NCBI RefSeq assembly: GCF_918797505.1
Contig: NC_092797.1
Span: 15,885,372 to 15,949,371 of the forward strand
DNA length: 64,000 nucleotides
Direction of reading: 5' to 3'
DNA from: Bemisia tabaci
Lineage: Eukaryota > Arthropoda > Insecta > Hemiptera > Aleyrodidae
In this document: positions 10,951 to 22,664 of the stretch, piece after piece
Position numbering within the stretch: position 1 is the first letter of the stretch
Layout: the number at the start of each line of letters is the position of its first letter
Notes under the pieces: generated by a model
The model's database searches: none
Told to the model about the DNA's origin: nothing
Seen by the model: the letters and a program-made list of their open reading frames with translations, nothing else
Made by a program: the position numbers and the translations under genes

Positions 10951-13365
10951 TCTGTCTCACAGACTTTTTAAGAATTTTATGACTATCTCGCCACCACGTA
11001 CGAGAGACAACGTACAAGGGAGATGAACCTCGATATTCTAGGTTATAAAGTTGCGCCTCTGATGTAAGCGCTTATCTCCACTCATACTTGCGCTCTGGAA
11101 AGTAAAGAGATGTATGGAAAAGGAGGCTCATCTCAAAATATAGTAACGCCTTTTCGTTAGAGGGGAAAAATTAGATCGGCGCCGAGGAAGGCCGGAGAGA
11201 ATAGGGGGATGAAATATGAAGTTTCAGGAACAAGCGCAAGACGGTGACTCATACGAAACTATTTTTCGGGTGCCGCCGAAAGTGACGACAGTTCGCTCTC
11301 ATGTTCCGAGTTTTATGCGTGATTTATGCATAGACTTCCTCCTCAACGGCCAATCGCGCGCTGCTATTCCGTTGATTGAACAGTTGAATGGAGGGATCAA
11401 AACTTAACGTCTGTGTAAATGTTCTGTTTGAACCTGTTCTAGATTGTGCTTGCGTCTGAAAGTAGAGCTATCTTCCCGTGAACGATGAAAATGCTTGACA
11501 CTTGGGAAGTCAAATTTATACGTCGATAACGAAAGTGAAAAAGTGCGTATGTCCATTGCAACGTCTCCAAATCTGCAATTGAGATTTATTTAAAGGATAT
11601 CATTTAAACTAAACTATATATCTCCTCGAAATTTTCTATAGATATATTGCATAAGTGAGGAAACGTCACAGACAATTTTACGCTGAATATTTGGTTAGTT
11701 AACTTTAAAATAATAAGTCACCAAACTAAGACTGGCGATCTATTTATCGGAATCACTAATATTTTCACCTAAGCTATTGATGTTTCACTGTATTCATTTT
11801 TCTAGAGCAAACTCCTCCAGGGCTAGAACTAAAATATGCTTAAATTCAGTTTCAGTTACAGGGATCCGTTCTCAACTGGCACCTTCCTCGATAAAGTGCT
11901 GCCAAATGTGAGCAGAAGTATCAAACAGAAGGAAAATGGAAGAAAACTAAAACTGTCCACTACAACGAGAAAAACTGATTTGAAATAGAAAATTCGATTT
12001 AGGTCATTGATACAAAACAATATTTAATACCCTTAAGCGAATTGCCCAAAAATTCAAGTCATATATTTCGCTTAAAGTGTTATTCTGGTCAATTTGTGCG
12101 AAGTCGATTCTCCTATGCTGGCAACAGCGCCAACAAACTTGAATTGTGTTTTTCCAAATTCAAAATATACCTCTTCTTCACTTTAGAATGCTCCAAAAAT
12201 GGTAAATTTTTAGACATATTCTAGATGATGGTGTAACATGGCTTTGACATTAATTTTATTTCAATTTCGAGACGGTTCTGCCTGAATCCCCATCAAAATG
12301 AAATAGAGGAGAGCGAATAAATTCATGCTTATTTTTTCTGGTCAAAATGTGTGTTGCCTTGTCAAAAGCGCGAAGTTACTAAAAACAAACTTCACACAAC
12401 GGCGGTGAATACTTTCTCCTTTACACGTGAATAGCACCAACTTTCCTCTTTTTTGATGATCAGATCTGAGAAACCAATTGTGAGCAGCGCCATAAATGGA
12501 GGAAAGAGAAAATAAAATTCTTTTTACAACTCCCCGCTCAAATGTAGTATAGAAAGCTTGGGGCTCAAATTCAGCCGTCCCGTAAAGAGAAGATACGGTT
12601 GCTTAGAACCTCAACTTTGGTCCCGTGGTCGAAGGAACGGCGCACTGTTTCATGTCGCCACTGACGCTTTTGCTCTATGCTCTTTTATCCCCGAGGAAAC
12701 GCGCTGTAAAGTAAAATAAACTGAATTAGAGGTGACGTCACGAATTGAGGTTTCGATTCTTGAAATGTCTCGGTCTCAACCGATTTTCACTCCTCCCAAT
12801 ATTCGATTAGAGACTTAGATGGTGTGATATCATACAACCCTACGCGTACAATAGTTCTGAACTTTGATAGTAACTGTCACGTCGCTGGTGCCCAAAATTT
12901 AAGACTGGTTCTGAAACAACAAAAGAAGTAAAAAAATAACAAATAAAAAAATAAGAAAAATAGAGAAGATTAAAAATTTAAAAAAATACAGAAATAAAAA
13001 AATAGAGAAAATAAAACAAATTAAAAAATAAAAAATAAATAATTTTAAAAAAATTAAAACTTAAAAAATATTTTAAAAAATGAAAAAATAAAAATTAATT
13101 TTCCGTCGATTGCAGACCGAAGGGTGAAAGTTCGACTGAAACCACGATCATAAAAAATGCATATGTATGAGGGCTAATTATTTTTGTCACCATTCGCTGC
13201 ATCCGGTTGCAGAACTCCAGTAATTAGAGGGTAATCATATCAGCTAATCAAAATTAAAAGTGGTGCGTATTAATTTACCCTAGGGGTGCAGTAACTGGAC
13301 CTGTAATCGGGTCACAGACCGTATACGGTTACGGTGACGCTCGTTAACTGAAAAATTTGACGAAG
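10951..13365. other. Gene-free stretch, partly A-rich
   Basis: The 12900-13100 part is a long AAAAATAAAA-type low-complexity run. A 63-codon frame at 11216-11407 shows no recognisable domain. No transposon ends were seen. Confidence 0.5.
12915..13100. repeat. A/AAT-rich low-complexity run
   Basis: Dominated by AAAAAATA and AAATAAAA words for nearly 190 bp. Confidence 0.85.
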
Positions 13366-13369
13366 CAGA

Positions 13370-13498
13370 ATTGGACGTATTTCTATCAAACAGAACTATG
13401 TGCATTATGACGTGAGCCCTGTTATGCATATATTATTATGGGTCTCAGTGCTCATGTCTAAATGCACATAGTTCCGTTTGGCAGAAATTCGTCCAATT
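13370..13498 (+). mobile_element. Family H fold-back MITE
   Basis: The ends AATTGGACGTATTTCT and AGAAATTCGTCCAATT are inverted repeats that continue through AAACAGAACTATGTGCAT and ATGCACATAGTTCCGTTT. The interior matches the copy at 54751-54880 in the opposite orientation (GAGCCCTGTTATGCATAT). Confidence 0.85.
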
Positions 13499-14034
13499 GA
13501 AACGGATTATGCTCAGAGGCTGCGGACAATTATATTTCGCCTTCAATTTTCGGGGTAGGCCAAATGGCCCTTCCATGCAGTAAGAGTCATCCATTTGAGG
13601 TTGTATTTCTCATTTTATTTACTAATCTTGATTCGTAATAAATTATATCGGCTGGCGATGCATTTGTGCTATTCGAATATTATTGATTGATAATGGACAA
13701 TTAATGAAAAATGATAACAAGTACTCTCAGATTTCTCCGGGGAAGCAATGATCACCTTAATTTATAATAATTGCCTAGATCTTATAGATGCCTGAGCAGG
13801 AGCGAATTAACCCAAAGCTTGCTAAAAACACGTGCCCCGCGGGTGCTATGGGGCAGTGCACACGAACTTAGATGTAGGTCTACCAATATATATTAAAAGA
13901 TAGATGAAGAAATCAACTTATTAAAAAAAGAAAAAAAAATAAGTGTCAACATCATTCGAAGAAAGGAAATACGTAATTGAACCTCGTTTATTAACTATTC
14001 TCCCCAATTTGCGTAACACCTCATCGGCGACATA

Positions 14035-14280
14035 CAGCGGAGCATTGCAACGTCACGTCTCGCGCCATCGCGCCTTCAATTTTGCAGATATGCAACATGG
14101 ACATCCATCAAGTACGAATAGTTGTATCTCTGCGCCGTCATCAAGGCAATTCTTTCTTTTGATCTATTTTCATATTTTGGTTTATTTCCGTTTGTCTTAT
14201 TTGTGGAGGTGCTTCAAAGGCTGCGTGAGCAACTCAGGAGTAATCGGTCTTCGTTTTTCAAGTCACTGTAATCTTGAGTG
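14035..14280 (+). repeat. Family F dispersed repeat
   Basis: Shares GGAGCATTGC, CGCCTTCAATTTTGCAG, ACATCCATCAAGTACGAATA and GTTGTATCTCTGCGCCGTCA, then CGTTTGTCTTATTTGTGG, with copies at 28213, 28493 (short), 33525 and the split copy at 37910/40074. The 112-codon frame across it is a by-product of the repeat. Ends and class are not clear, and neither a tRNA-like head nor a poly-A tail was seen. Confidence 0.85.
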
Positions 14281-14499
14281 AAATAAAAAGTAATCGGAGA
14301 TAGTCAAGCGTTGCAGTAGGAATACGAATTTTTTTGCATTTAGTTATTGATGTATTTTTATATGCTATAAACTATTCCATAAGAATCTTTTTTTCACAAC
14401 TCCCATTACTAATGCATTTTTTTGAAGCGGCGTGGAGGAGGGGGGGGGGGGGTCGAATCCACCTATTTGCTCGCTAAAGTTTCGTGCAGGATACGTCTT

Positions 14500-14703
14500 C
14501 ACTGAAAAAAGTATGGTAATCTCTACTATTAGTTTACTTAATTTTTTACACAGTGGTATACTCCTTGATGAAAATAACCAGAATTATAGTAGTATTTACG
14601 AGAACTCTAGTGATACTTACCATTATATGGTAAATGCTACCAAAGAGTCGGGGATCACCGTGTCAAAGTATGGTAAAATCTACCATACTTTTTTTTCAGG
14701 GTG
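14500..14703. mobile_element. MITE with TACCAT/ATGGTA motifs
   Basis: The ends CACTGAAAAAAGTATGGTA and TACCATACTTTTTTTTCAG are inverted repeats related in their outer bases to the element at 5098. The interior repeats TACCAT and ATGGTA words. The 118-codon frame spanning it is spurious. A TA duplication is not evident. Confidence 0.7.
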
Positions 14704-15202
14704 CAGGTCTCAAACTCGCCGAATCATGATTTATTTATTTATTGTAAGCGTGCGCTTAGCAAGTAACATCTGCACTAATCCACCGTGATTTTGAATGAAT
14801 GCAGAAACGAGTGCCAAAATCTCCGCACTAAGGACTCATCGAAATTTCAGGCGCAGTACACGCGCCACATGGTTGTTCGTTTCAAATCTTGATAGATTGC
14901 TTCCGTGAATAATTTACGAGGCTTCTATTGGGCGAAATTAAATAACCGGATTACACCACAACTGAAGATGACACACGGGTGTTAGACAATTTGATCGCTC
15001 CGCATTTGTTCTCCGAAGTCTCTTTTGTGACGTGGACTGTCTTCAAAGCGATGCGCGGAGGTATTTCCGTTTAACCAGAACTGTGTCACGCATCCATAAG
15101 CCTCGAAATGACGGAGGGAACTGTCATATCATTTTGTTACTCGAACATTTTACCATATTTGAGACGAAGTACGCAGAATTTACCTTGAAGAGTAGTAGTA
15201 GT

Positions 15203-15350
15203 AGAACTAGGGAAAGAAAAGAAGAGACAAAAGTCACATCAGTCTGGATGCATCAGTCATCAGTTGGCCCATTGGTTAGCATGTGAATAGATGTTGAATG
15301 GTGCAATTTTTGGATGTGACATTTGTCTCTTCTTTTCTTTCCCCAGTTCT
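15203..15350. repeat. Fold-back with 38 bp arms
   Basis: AGAACTAGGGAAAGAAAAG at 15203 and its reverse counterpart ending at 15350 form arms of about 38 bp with few mismatches, separated by about 72 bp. The next base block begins a family A end, so two elements abut here. Confidence 0.8.
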
Positions 15351-15354
15351 AGCA

Positions 15355-15440
15355 CTGCCGTGCTGAGGAAGAGAGCCATATGATCCTTTAGGCGTTGCCA
15401 AATATCCGCAGAAAAATCATGAATTTTCGGAAAAATTTGT
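15355..15440 (+). mobile_element. Family A MITE, left-end fragment
   Basis: CTGCCGTGCTGAGGAAGAG, then TAGGCGTTGCCAAATATCC, match the family A left end. The right end was not found within the next 300 bp. Confidence 0.7.
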
Positions 15441-16655
15441 AAAATTGGAGATTAAGTCGTTTGAAAATGAGAGGGATTGATGAAAAACTTTTGAAAGTAT
15501 GGTATATTAAGATCAGAAAGAGGAGGGAAAATTTTGGATATGAAGTGTTGGTAGGTAGGACAAGATATTAAAACATGCCTGACCCTTAACTGTAAAAGAA
15601 ATAAGTGTAAGAATGTGAGACAACCACGAATACAGGACGAATTTTTACAAAACGAGAGACATGTAATAAATACGAGAATTGTGATTTTTTACAAGTCAAG
15701 AAATAAGGTCAACTTTTTACAAAACAATAAACATGTGACATATACGAGAATTATGAATTTTAGAAGTCAAGAAATAAGGTCGCAAGGATTCAATTTAACC
15801 TGATTTTTCCTTATCTATTTGAAAACAAAGAGCGACTTTTTTTCTTCAACTTCAAAGGGTCGAGTGGCCTAGAAAAATCAATGTCTGCAGCACTTAGTCC
15901 CACTTACTTTTACCCTGCTTCGAATGGAAGATGTAATCAAGCGGTTTTTGATTAATTAATAATTAATTATAACCCGTTTCGCCGGGGAGCTCGAACGGAT
16001 GAAGGGTCAAAACAGCTCAAGAATGATCGCAATCTGGACGCTTCTGCGAAATTCCCTTTAACCCCTCCCCCCTGGGGTTTGGGGGGGGGGGCTCTCAATG
16101 CCGGCCGCTGTTTTTCGCGATGAAAGGAAAATTGTTTGTATTGAATCAACGGATTTCAGCGGCACCGGGAGAGTAAAAAATGAATGATGTCAAGTGGGGA
16201 ATGTTGAGTTGCCGACAATAGCGGCCGAGAAAAGTGCTGCCAACGTCCGCGGTAAAAGTTCCTCTTTGTCTCTGCTTCTCGTATAAAAACCATCGGATTC
16301 CCCGCGAAAATGGCAACCCTGCTTGAGAACTAAAAATGAAGAAGATGATTAAGTGGTTCAAGAGAGGAGGCTTGCAGGTAAGATCTAGAGAGAGAGGGGA
16401 AGAGAGGGAAGGGGGCCGGGAAGAGGTGGACGAGTAAAAGGAAGGTATTCTGGCGAGAGATTAGAATTTGATAGGCATGCAAGATGTAATTGCACTGAAA
16501 TAATAGTCGTTTGTCGGAGAAGCGAGACAATAGAAGGTAGGGCAGAAAAATGAACGCGGAAAGATAATGAAACACTGTTGCCGCGCTCGGCTTGTGGTAG
16601 CGTTCTTACGGATAATTTAATGTACTCTCGATTAAAACTAATTCTTTTAAGTTAG
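15441..16655. other. Unassigned stretch with G- and purine-rich runs
   Basis: There is a loose direct repeat at about 15640-15790 (TTTTTACAAAACRA and ACGAGAATT recur about 75 bp apart), a G run near 16081, and a purine-rich zone at 16375-16440. No gene was recognised. Confidence 0.5.
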
Positions 16656-16663
16656 GCGCGGGA

Positions 16664-17046
16664 CCAGTGTTCGAAACTCACAGGCGCCAACGCGCCAAAT
16701 GCGCCTAAAAAATCGGCCATGTCGCCTAAAAAATGAAGACTGCGCCAACGTGGCCCATAAAAATTGCCCCCTAAAAATCTGAATTTTCATATCAGGTATT
16801 TATTCGAAATTTTCAGCATTACAAGTGAAAGCTTTTTTTATGCTTCACGATTTCATCCTTTGTGCTTTCGTCTTCCCCAAGTTACAGCTACTTACTAGTT
16901 CTGTTATGAAAACATCTTGCATCTAACTTTTCACTAAATGGGCCGTAATATATAGGCAAAAAGTTAATTTGGCCCCTAAAAAATCTTCAATGGCGCCTAA
17001 AAATCGAGCTTGGCTCCTAAAACTCAAAGGTGAGTTTCGATCACTG
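16664..17046. mobile_element. Family J hAT-type non-autonomous element
   Basis: The ends CAGTGTTCGAAACTCAC and GTGAGTTTCGATCACTG are inverted repeats with the CAG start usual for hAT elements. The flanking octamers CGCGGGAC (16656-16663) and GGCGAGAC (17047-17054) agree at six of eight positions, consistent with an aged 8 bp target duplication. The interior repeats CCTAAAAAATCGGCC-like words. No transposase is encoded. Confidence 0.8.
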
Positions 17047-17054
17047 GGCGAGAC

Positions 17055-17835
17055 CGTAATATGTGAATGCAAAGATTTTATAAAAGCTTTTAGACAGTCT
17101 TCCTCGATATCTTCCGCGTTTCATAAAATCGTGTTTGGTTAAACCTTATAGGAAAAGAAGGAGGAGGAGAAACGAAGATAATTCACTCGATTACTAAATG
17201 TTGCTCAAATGTTTGTGCGCTTTCTGAGAAAGGTTCGGCTGAATCGCAGCCTTTAGCGAAGGTTACAAATTAGGCGGGGTATATTCAGAAGTGAATCTAT
17301 GAAATAACGTGACGATTCCAAAAACGTGTTTCTTAGTGCTGTGTATACATTTTTCTGAGAAGAGCGGAGCAGAGAAATCAAAACAAGCAGGAAGCTCCAA
17401 CGCATTGGCGTCGGAGAGCGGCTCTGGGGGCAGTAGTTGTAGTCAAGAATGAGGGCCTAGACACATTTTGTCATTGATGTACAATCCGACAACTGTCGAT
17501 TCATGTTTTGTAACTTAGCAGATTTACGTAGCCGGTGTATAAATGTGTATTGGGCTTTGATATGGCGAATACATGGCATTATCACTTGTTGTATACTTTT
17601 AATTTTGAAAGCTCTTTGGAGGTCCGCTTCCTAAAAAATCTCTGGTTGATAAGTCGTTTAGCGAGGCTGCAAAAAATTTGCATTTTTATATCTGAAAGTG
17701 TAGGTATTGGTTTTTTGTATAATTGTTTTTTTGGATTGCTGGAAAAGTAACGCATACTTCTATAATTTAGGACTGAGTCAGGGAAATATAAGGTTCGTTA
17801 AATAGTAAATATTCCTAGTACCGTGTGACACTATT
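17055..17835. other. Unassigned stretch
   Basis: No gene or repeat end was recognised. A 71-codon frame at 17535-17750 has no recognisable domain. Confidence 0.4.
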
Positions 17836-17839
17836 GTTA

Positions 17840-18094
17840 ACGAAAAGTTTTTGCAACTTGTCAAAGAGGTTGTTGAATGATCTTCGAATAACTTTTGATG
17901 AGCTAGAGGTAATGGTTCTATCTGCAGCTCGTGGACTTCTGTACGATATTGTCCAGAATCATCTAAATTTTCAAAAAGTGTCCGCTTGTTCGATACCCAA
18001 TTTGCTCATTCATGCATACAAGGAGAAGCGCATGAAAGCTTTAGCAGACATTTTGGAGATGAATCAAGAATTAGATGAAGAATTTATGACTTAA
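17840..18094 (+). pseudogene. Relic of a mariner-type transposase (N-terminal part)
   Basis: The frame translates to about 85 residues. In them, segments such as RITFDELE, HLNFQKVSA, IPNLLIHAYKEKRMKA and a final ELDEEFMT follow the order I expect from the helix-turn-helix region and linker of mariner/SETMAR-like transposases, where the usual pattern is close to KVSARWVPKLLT followed by KRM and a GDEF-like block. The catalytic DDE/DDD core is absent because the frame stops right after this region. No inverted ends or TA flanks were found. I infer an old, truncated, inactive insertion. The assignment rests on remembered family patterns and is moderate. Confidence 0.5.
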
Positions 18095-18694
18095 ATCACG
18101 GCACCTTAATCACGGGATGACCTTAATTACGGCAACTATTTATTGTCCATGAGATGCAGATGGTTCCATTTCCCTAGCTCATCAAAAGGTATTCGAAGAT
18201 CAATTTCATCAGCCACCCGTACGAACCACGTTTCTAGTGACCCGTACTTGCTTCGCACGTATGAAACATACAATCAGAGAAAACAGAATTCATCTTACAA
18301 TAATCAATAATCAGTAGGACATGAATCGTTGCGATGTATAATACGACATTATAATGCGGCATTACTATTGTAATTCATTTTAATGTTTAGGGGCATTATA
18401 AATCATTATTGCCACGTCGGAATGAAATGTTGTAGACTGAATTGAAAAGCATGTTGGCAAAATTTATTATAAAAATAGTATAACATGTAGGTACATAACA
18501 TAAAGGTAATACAAATTAAATGATTAGAGCGTGTATATTTCATTACATTATAGGTATATTACAATCATTTTTGTCATTGTTGGAAATTTTGATAGTTTGA
18601 ATTTTGATAGTTGATAGTTGATAGTTTGAGAGTTGAAAATTTGGTTATTTTATTTAGTTAAGGTGATTCGATAGACGCCATATTTTGTGTCAGA
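18095..18694. other. Unassigned AT-rich stretch
   Basis: A loose repeat CCTTAATCACGG/CCTTAATTACGG occurs at 18104-18140, and a TTGATAGTTGATAG run near 18590-18625. Nothing else could be supported. Confidence 0.5.
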
Positions 18695-19553
18695 ATGGCA
18701 TGCGACTTTTCCATCAATTGGTTCCATTTTTTCATTTACTCATCATTTTTCTCCAATTTTAAGTTTCGCAATTCTGTTTTCAGGAGACTAAAGCACTCAC
18801 TTATCAATTTGTATATTTATATTGAGTTAAGGGTAGAGACGTATTCCTCACCGGAATTGAGGAATGGAGGTGTTACAGTATGTCCGGCATTAGGTTCCAT
18901 TTCGACATCAGCGACGATCAACGCTGCGATACTGGAAGCCAGTCTTCCGATATTAAATCCCTAGCGGGGAAGAAAAAAAATGCCTAGATTTCGCTAAAAA
19001 TCCCTAAATCCCCAGATTTGCTCAAATATACTTAAAAAATCCCTAGATTTTGCAAAAAGCGCCATTTTTTTATGAAGAATCATGATGTCATTCGATGTAG
19101 CGATTTGCAATATTTAAATCTGATTGGCTCGTTTGAATTTTGGCGCTCTCTGAAAGCAGTGCTAATCCAGACCAATAAAATGAAAGAATATTAGTTGATT
19201 TCTTATTATTAACAGGTTGAATGCAGTTGAATGTCAAGTACATCGAAGGACACAATCGTTTTAATTTCCGGCTTATTTGCGGGGAAAATAGTGTTGCCAA
19301 AAAGGCCTACAAAATATAGATGAAAAAATGTTTTCGATTGTCGAAGCTATAATTGAGGTTAAAAAGGTGATTTTTGGTAACTTTACCTCATCAAAAAAAA
19401 AATCCCTAGATTTCCTGAAAAATCCCTAAATCCCTGGAAATTCCGGAAAATCCCTAAATCTAGGAATAAACCCTTAGACATCGGATGGCTGTTGGAAGCA
19501 TTAGAGTCAACATTTGAAACGCTGCTGCAGAATTTGCCGGGAGTATAATCGAG
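18695..19553 (+). pseudogene. Open frame interrupted by a hAT-type insertion (possible old exon)
   Basis: A frame starting at 18695 remains open into the transposon at 18940. If the 552 bp insert and one copy of the 8 bp duplication are ignored, the same frame continues on the far side for about 17 codons and stops at TAA near 19550. The residues just before and after the junction (around SATINAAILEA and then LESTFETLLQ) look like one helical segment. This may be chance. No domain was recognised, and the upstream part (18695-18830) is AT-rich and less convincing than the 60 codons nearest the junction. Confidence 0.3.
18940..19491. mobile_element. Family K hAT-type non-autonomous element
   Basis: The ends CAGTCTTCCGATATTAAA and ACATCGGATGGCTG are inverted repeats starting with CAG. 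The flanking octamers CTGGAAGC (18932-18939) and TTGGAAGC (19492-19499) agree at seven of eight bases, a good 8 bp target duplication. Both ends carry repeated AAATCCCTAGATTT-like words. The 552 bp element has no transposase. Confidence 0.88.
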
Positions 19554-19554
19554 T

Positions 19555-21120
19555 GTTGAAAGTCAGTAGAATTGAACAATGTAATAATTGCTTTCCGAAA
19601 TAAGCGTTATAATAAAAAAACAACGAATCTGAACTGTTAATACTGGAACACACCTTCTGTAAATGTACCTTGCGAGAGATAAGTAAAAAAAAAGATGTAC
19701 TGGAGGAGAAGTGCTTCTCCACAGAGTTTGAAGAAGGAAAAAAAATGCCCAAATTTACTTACTTCAGCATTTTCGGCAAAATCACTGCAATTTCCGAACC
19801 TTTTTCTGGCCAGGGGCCAAAATTAAATGATTATGAAGGGCCACTTAGATGTTGTAGATAAAAATAGGACTGTTGAAAAAGTCGCCGTTTTCAATAAATA
19901 TGTTCCCGGAATGGAAGAGTTAGGTTAAAAAATTTAGAGTTAAAAAATTCCCATGAGCCGAGTGCCGTAGGTTAAGGGCCCGTTCGCCAAAACTAATCGG
20001 AACTGTATGGATGAATTGCTCCTTTTAAAAATCAAAACAATATCGAATTGCGATATATTACACAGTTAAGATAGGGCTATGTCCTGTCGTAAGCGGCGAC
20101 ATACAGTCGATATCATTTCAATAATCGCCCCAATGGCCACGATAGTTGTTAGACGTTTACGGTTTCCCTGGTAACCTTTGTTTGCTATCAGCTGATATCG
20201 AGTAATTAACTAGGAAGCTCCAACCCAGTGGTTAAAGCTTCCTTAACCGCGAAAACTTTAAAATTCAAATTTTCAAATTTTGAACGTAAAGTACATTTTT
20301 TCCATCACGAGATAAAAGCACAAACAAGTTTTGAATTATTGACTGTATCACCATGATTCCAAAAATACAATACACAACATAGCATTGACTAACAATAAAA
20401 CAGTATGCAATAAAATAAAGTCATGACAAGGAACATAGCCGAAAATGGCGCCGATTCCCATCAACCAACGCGCGGTCTCTACAATGTAACATGCTGCATT
20501 GATACTCCCCAGCTGGGACCGTCCGGAATAGCAGCTCTAGTGCAAGCACCAGAGCCGCTAAAACAATACGGTGAAGAAATTAAAATTTTCGATTTTTTTC
20601 AATATTTTTTTTCCTCGCGAGGAGGTGAAGTCTCTCGGGCCACGTGAAATCGGGAAATGATCAAAAGTTGGTGAAAAATTGTCCTGTTGAAAATTTTGTA
20701 ATTCATGGGAGGTAGAGATGAGCTCAGTTTGCGCCACGGGTGTGGTGGTAAGGGAGGAGGAAAACTTAAATATTGCATGCCGTGATACTTAAACATCCCC
20801 TAAGCTCTTACGCCCATCCATAACGGAAAATCGCTGTCCGACAAGAGGTGGTTTGTCGAAAAGTCACAGACCGATTCAGTGTCGATTTTCAGCGCTAATC
20901 ACCAATACGATCTTCATTTTCTCAATCAATCCTCAGGAAATTCGGGCTCCCTGGGAGAATCTAAATTTTCCGAATGATGGGGAAACATTAAGGATATTTT
21001 TAATTCAGCAGAGAAAAAGGCAAATGTATTATCGCTTATGGTAAACCTGAGAGATTTCCAAGCTCTTTTTGGTGTCAAAGAGAATGAGGACTTACGGCGA
21101 GACACACTGACGTCACTTTA
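19555..21120. other. Unassigned stretch
   Basis: No gene was recognised. The 74-codon frame at 20423-20647 (balanced composition, upstream of a T-rich run) has no known domain. No repeat ends were seen. Confidence 0.4.
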
Positions 21121-21122
21121 TT

Positions 21123-21360
21123 AATGGCCAAAGTGATAACCGTGTATCTCCATTACAATGTTTCAAAATTTTCGCCCCTATTTTAATTCTTTAAAGAGAA
21201 ACGAGACAATTTTTCTTGCTTGAAATCTCTACAGAATATTTTACTAGCGGAGAAGAAAAGTCAAGGTAGCTTTCAAGAAACTACATTGGCTAGAATTCCA
21301 AAGGAAAAATAGTTGCAACGTTGCAAACGGAGATGCTTGGTTTTGGCACTTTAGCCATCG
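21123..21360. mobile_element. Family L MITE, diverged copy
   Basis: ATGGCCAAAGTG on the left and GGCACTTTAGCCAT on the right are inverted ends. Inside, TACAGAATATTTTACT, TCAAGGTAGCTTTCAAGAAA and TTGCAACGTTGCAAACGGAGAT correspond to the copy at 61966-62215. Confidence 0.7.
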
Positions 21361-22075
21361 AAACGGAAAACTTGTTTGTTTATTTTGTGTTAGAAAAGGG
21401 TGGATTAATAATTTTCTGGTATCGAATGTGAAGTCTATCCCACATACATTGCTGCTGAAACCGTATGTGCCTCTAATCTCTTCTATTTCAAATTTTGTTC
21501 CTTATTTTCTGAAAAAGATTTTCCAGAAAAATGCGTTTTTTTAGCCAAGAAAACAACGCATTTGAAAAGCCGGCACGATTTTGAAACTCGGGGGGAGTGA
21601 TATCACATCGAAACGTTTATGCTAATTTCGAAGACGGCTGCACTCCGACTTCTCAAAACAGGCCATTCAGGGAAACCCCATTATTTAGACGTCGGTAAAA
21701 TTAAGACTTATCATTTTTATCAGCAACTCACGCATCTTTTACGCAAGAGGCGCGATAACTTGGCGTTGAATTCTCCAGGGGCTGTTATCACTTGTGAGGG
21801 ATAGTAAGAAAATGGGTCTAAGGTGGGCCTACTTCATTTTATGATTTTGTATCCCTCTTGGTGTTGCCGTTTTCCACTTGAAATTTGCCATATCAAAGTT
21901 GCCATCTGCTAGAAAACTTAAAGAAATGACAACGTTTATTCCAAACGACTAGGACCTTCGCTCAATCCTGGGGTATCGCAATGCTTATAAAAATGAATTA
22001 TTGTAATATTATATAGGCATAAAGCTCATTCTTTCTTCCGTCTTTTTCTGCAGTAAATCGACCGACATCTTTAAG

Positions 22076-22664
22076 GGGTCCATTTTCGGGGAATGGACCA
22101 CAAGACAAGGTGCGAATTTCAGTATTCTGATACATGCTTCTTGACCAAAATTTCACGTAAAACACGATGCGCACAATGAAAATTACCGAAATCAACTCCT
22201 TGCGAAGATATTCAATAATTCTTAATGCGTCAATTCAAACCACCCGCACATGAAAACTCAATGCTCTACGTGATTCACATCGCGCGCTAAACGTTTATCA
22301 TGACAGTCTCTGCGCGATGTAAAAATCTGGCAACCTCAATCTTGACGCTTTGGCTCAGCTATAGCAAATTGCTTATAGTTTGCACAACACACGGTGGGAA
22401 ATGAACATTGCTCGATTGAGAAGATTGCTGAAACCGTTGTAGTGCGCGATTTTACTCACGTAGAGCTTTGAGTTTTTTGTGAGCGGGCAGTTCAAATTCC
22501 TCGTAACCAATGTGAAATAAAAACGTTAATATCTTCGTTAGGAGTTGGTTTAAGTAATTTTCGTTATGCAAATCGTGTTCTACGTGAACTTCTGGTTAAG
22601 AAATTTGTATCAGAATCATTTAACTCGAACCTTGTCTAGTGGTCCATTCCCAAAATAAACAGGT
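22076..22664. repeat. Large fold-back, about 0.2 kb arms
   Basis: The left arm runs through GGGGAATGGACCAC, GACAAGGTGCGAATT, ACGTAAAACACGAT, AACTCCTTGCGAAGATAT and TCTACGTGA to about 22290. The right arm repeats these as reverse complements from about 22440 to 22656. By eye roughly three quarters of positions match. The loop is about 130 bp. No open frame of note is present. Confidence 0.85.

Noticed and set aside
14432..14788. 118-codon plus-strand open frame
   Set aside because: Most of it is the MITE at 14500-14703, and it starts in a G run.
22490..22510. tRNA/SINE B-box-like GTTCAAATTCC
   Set aside because: No A box or cloverleaf could be placed, and it lies in a fold-back arm.
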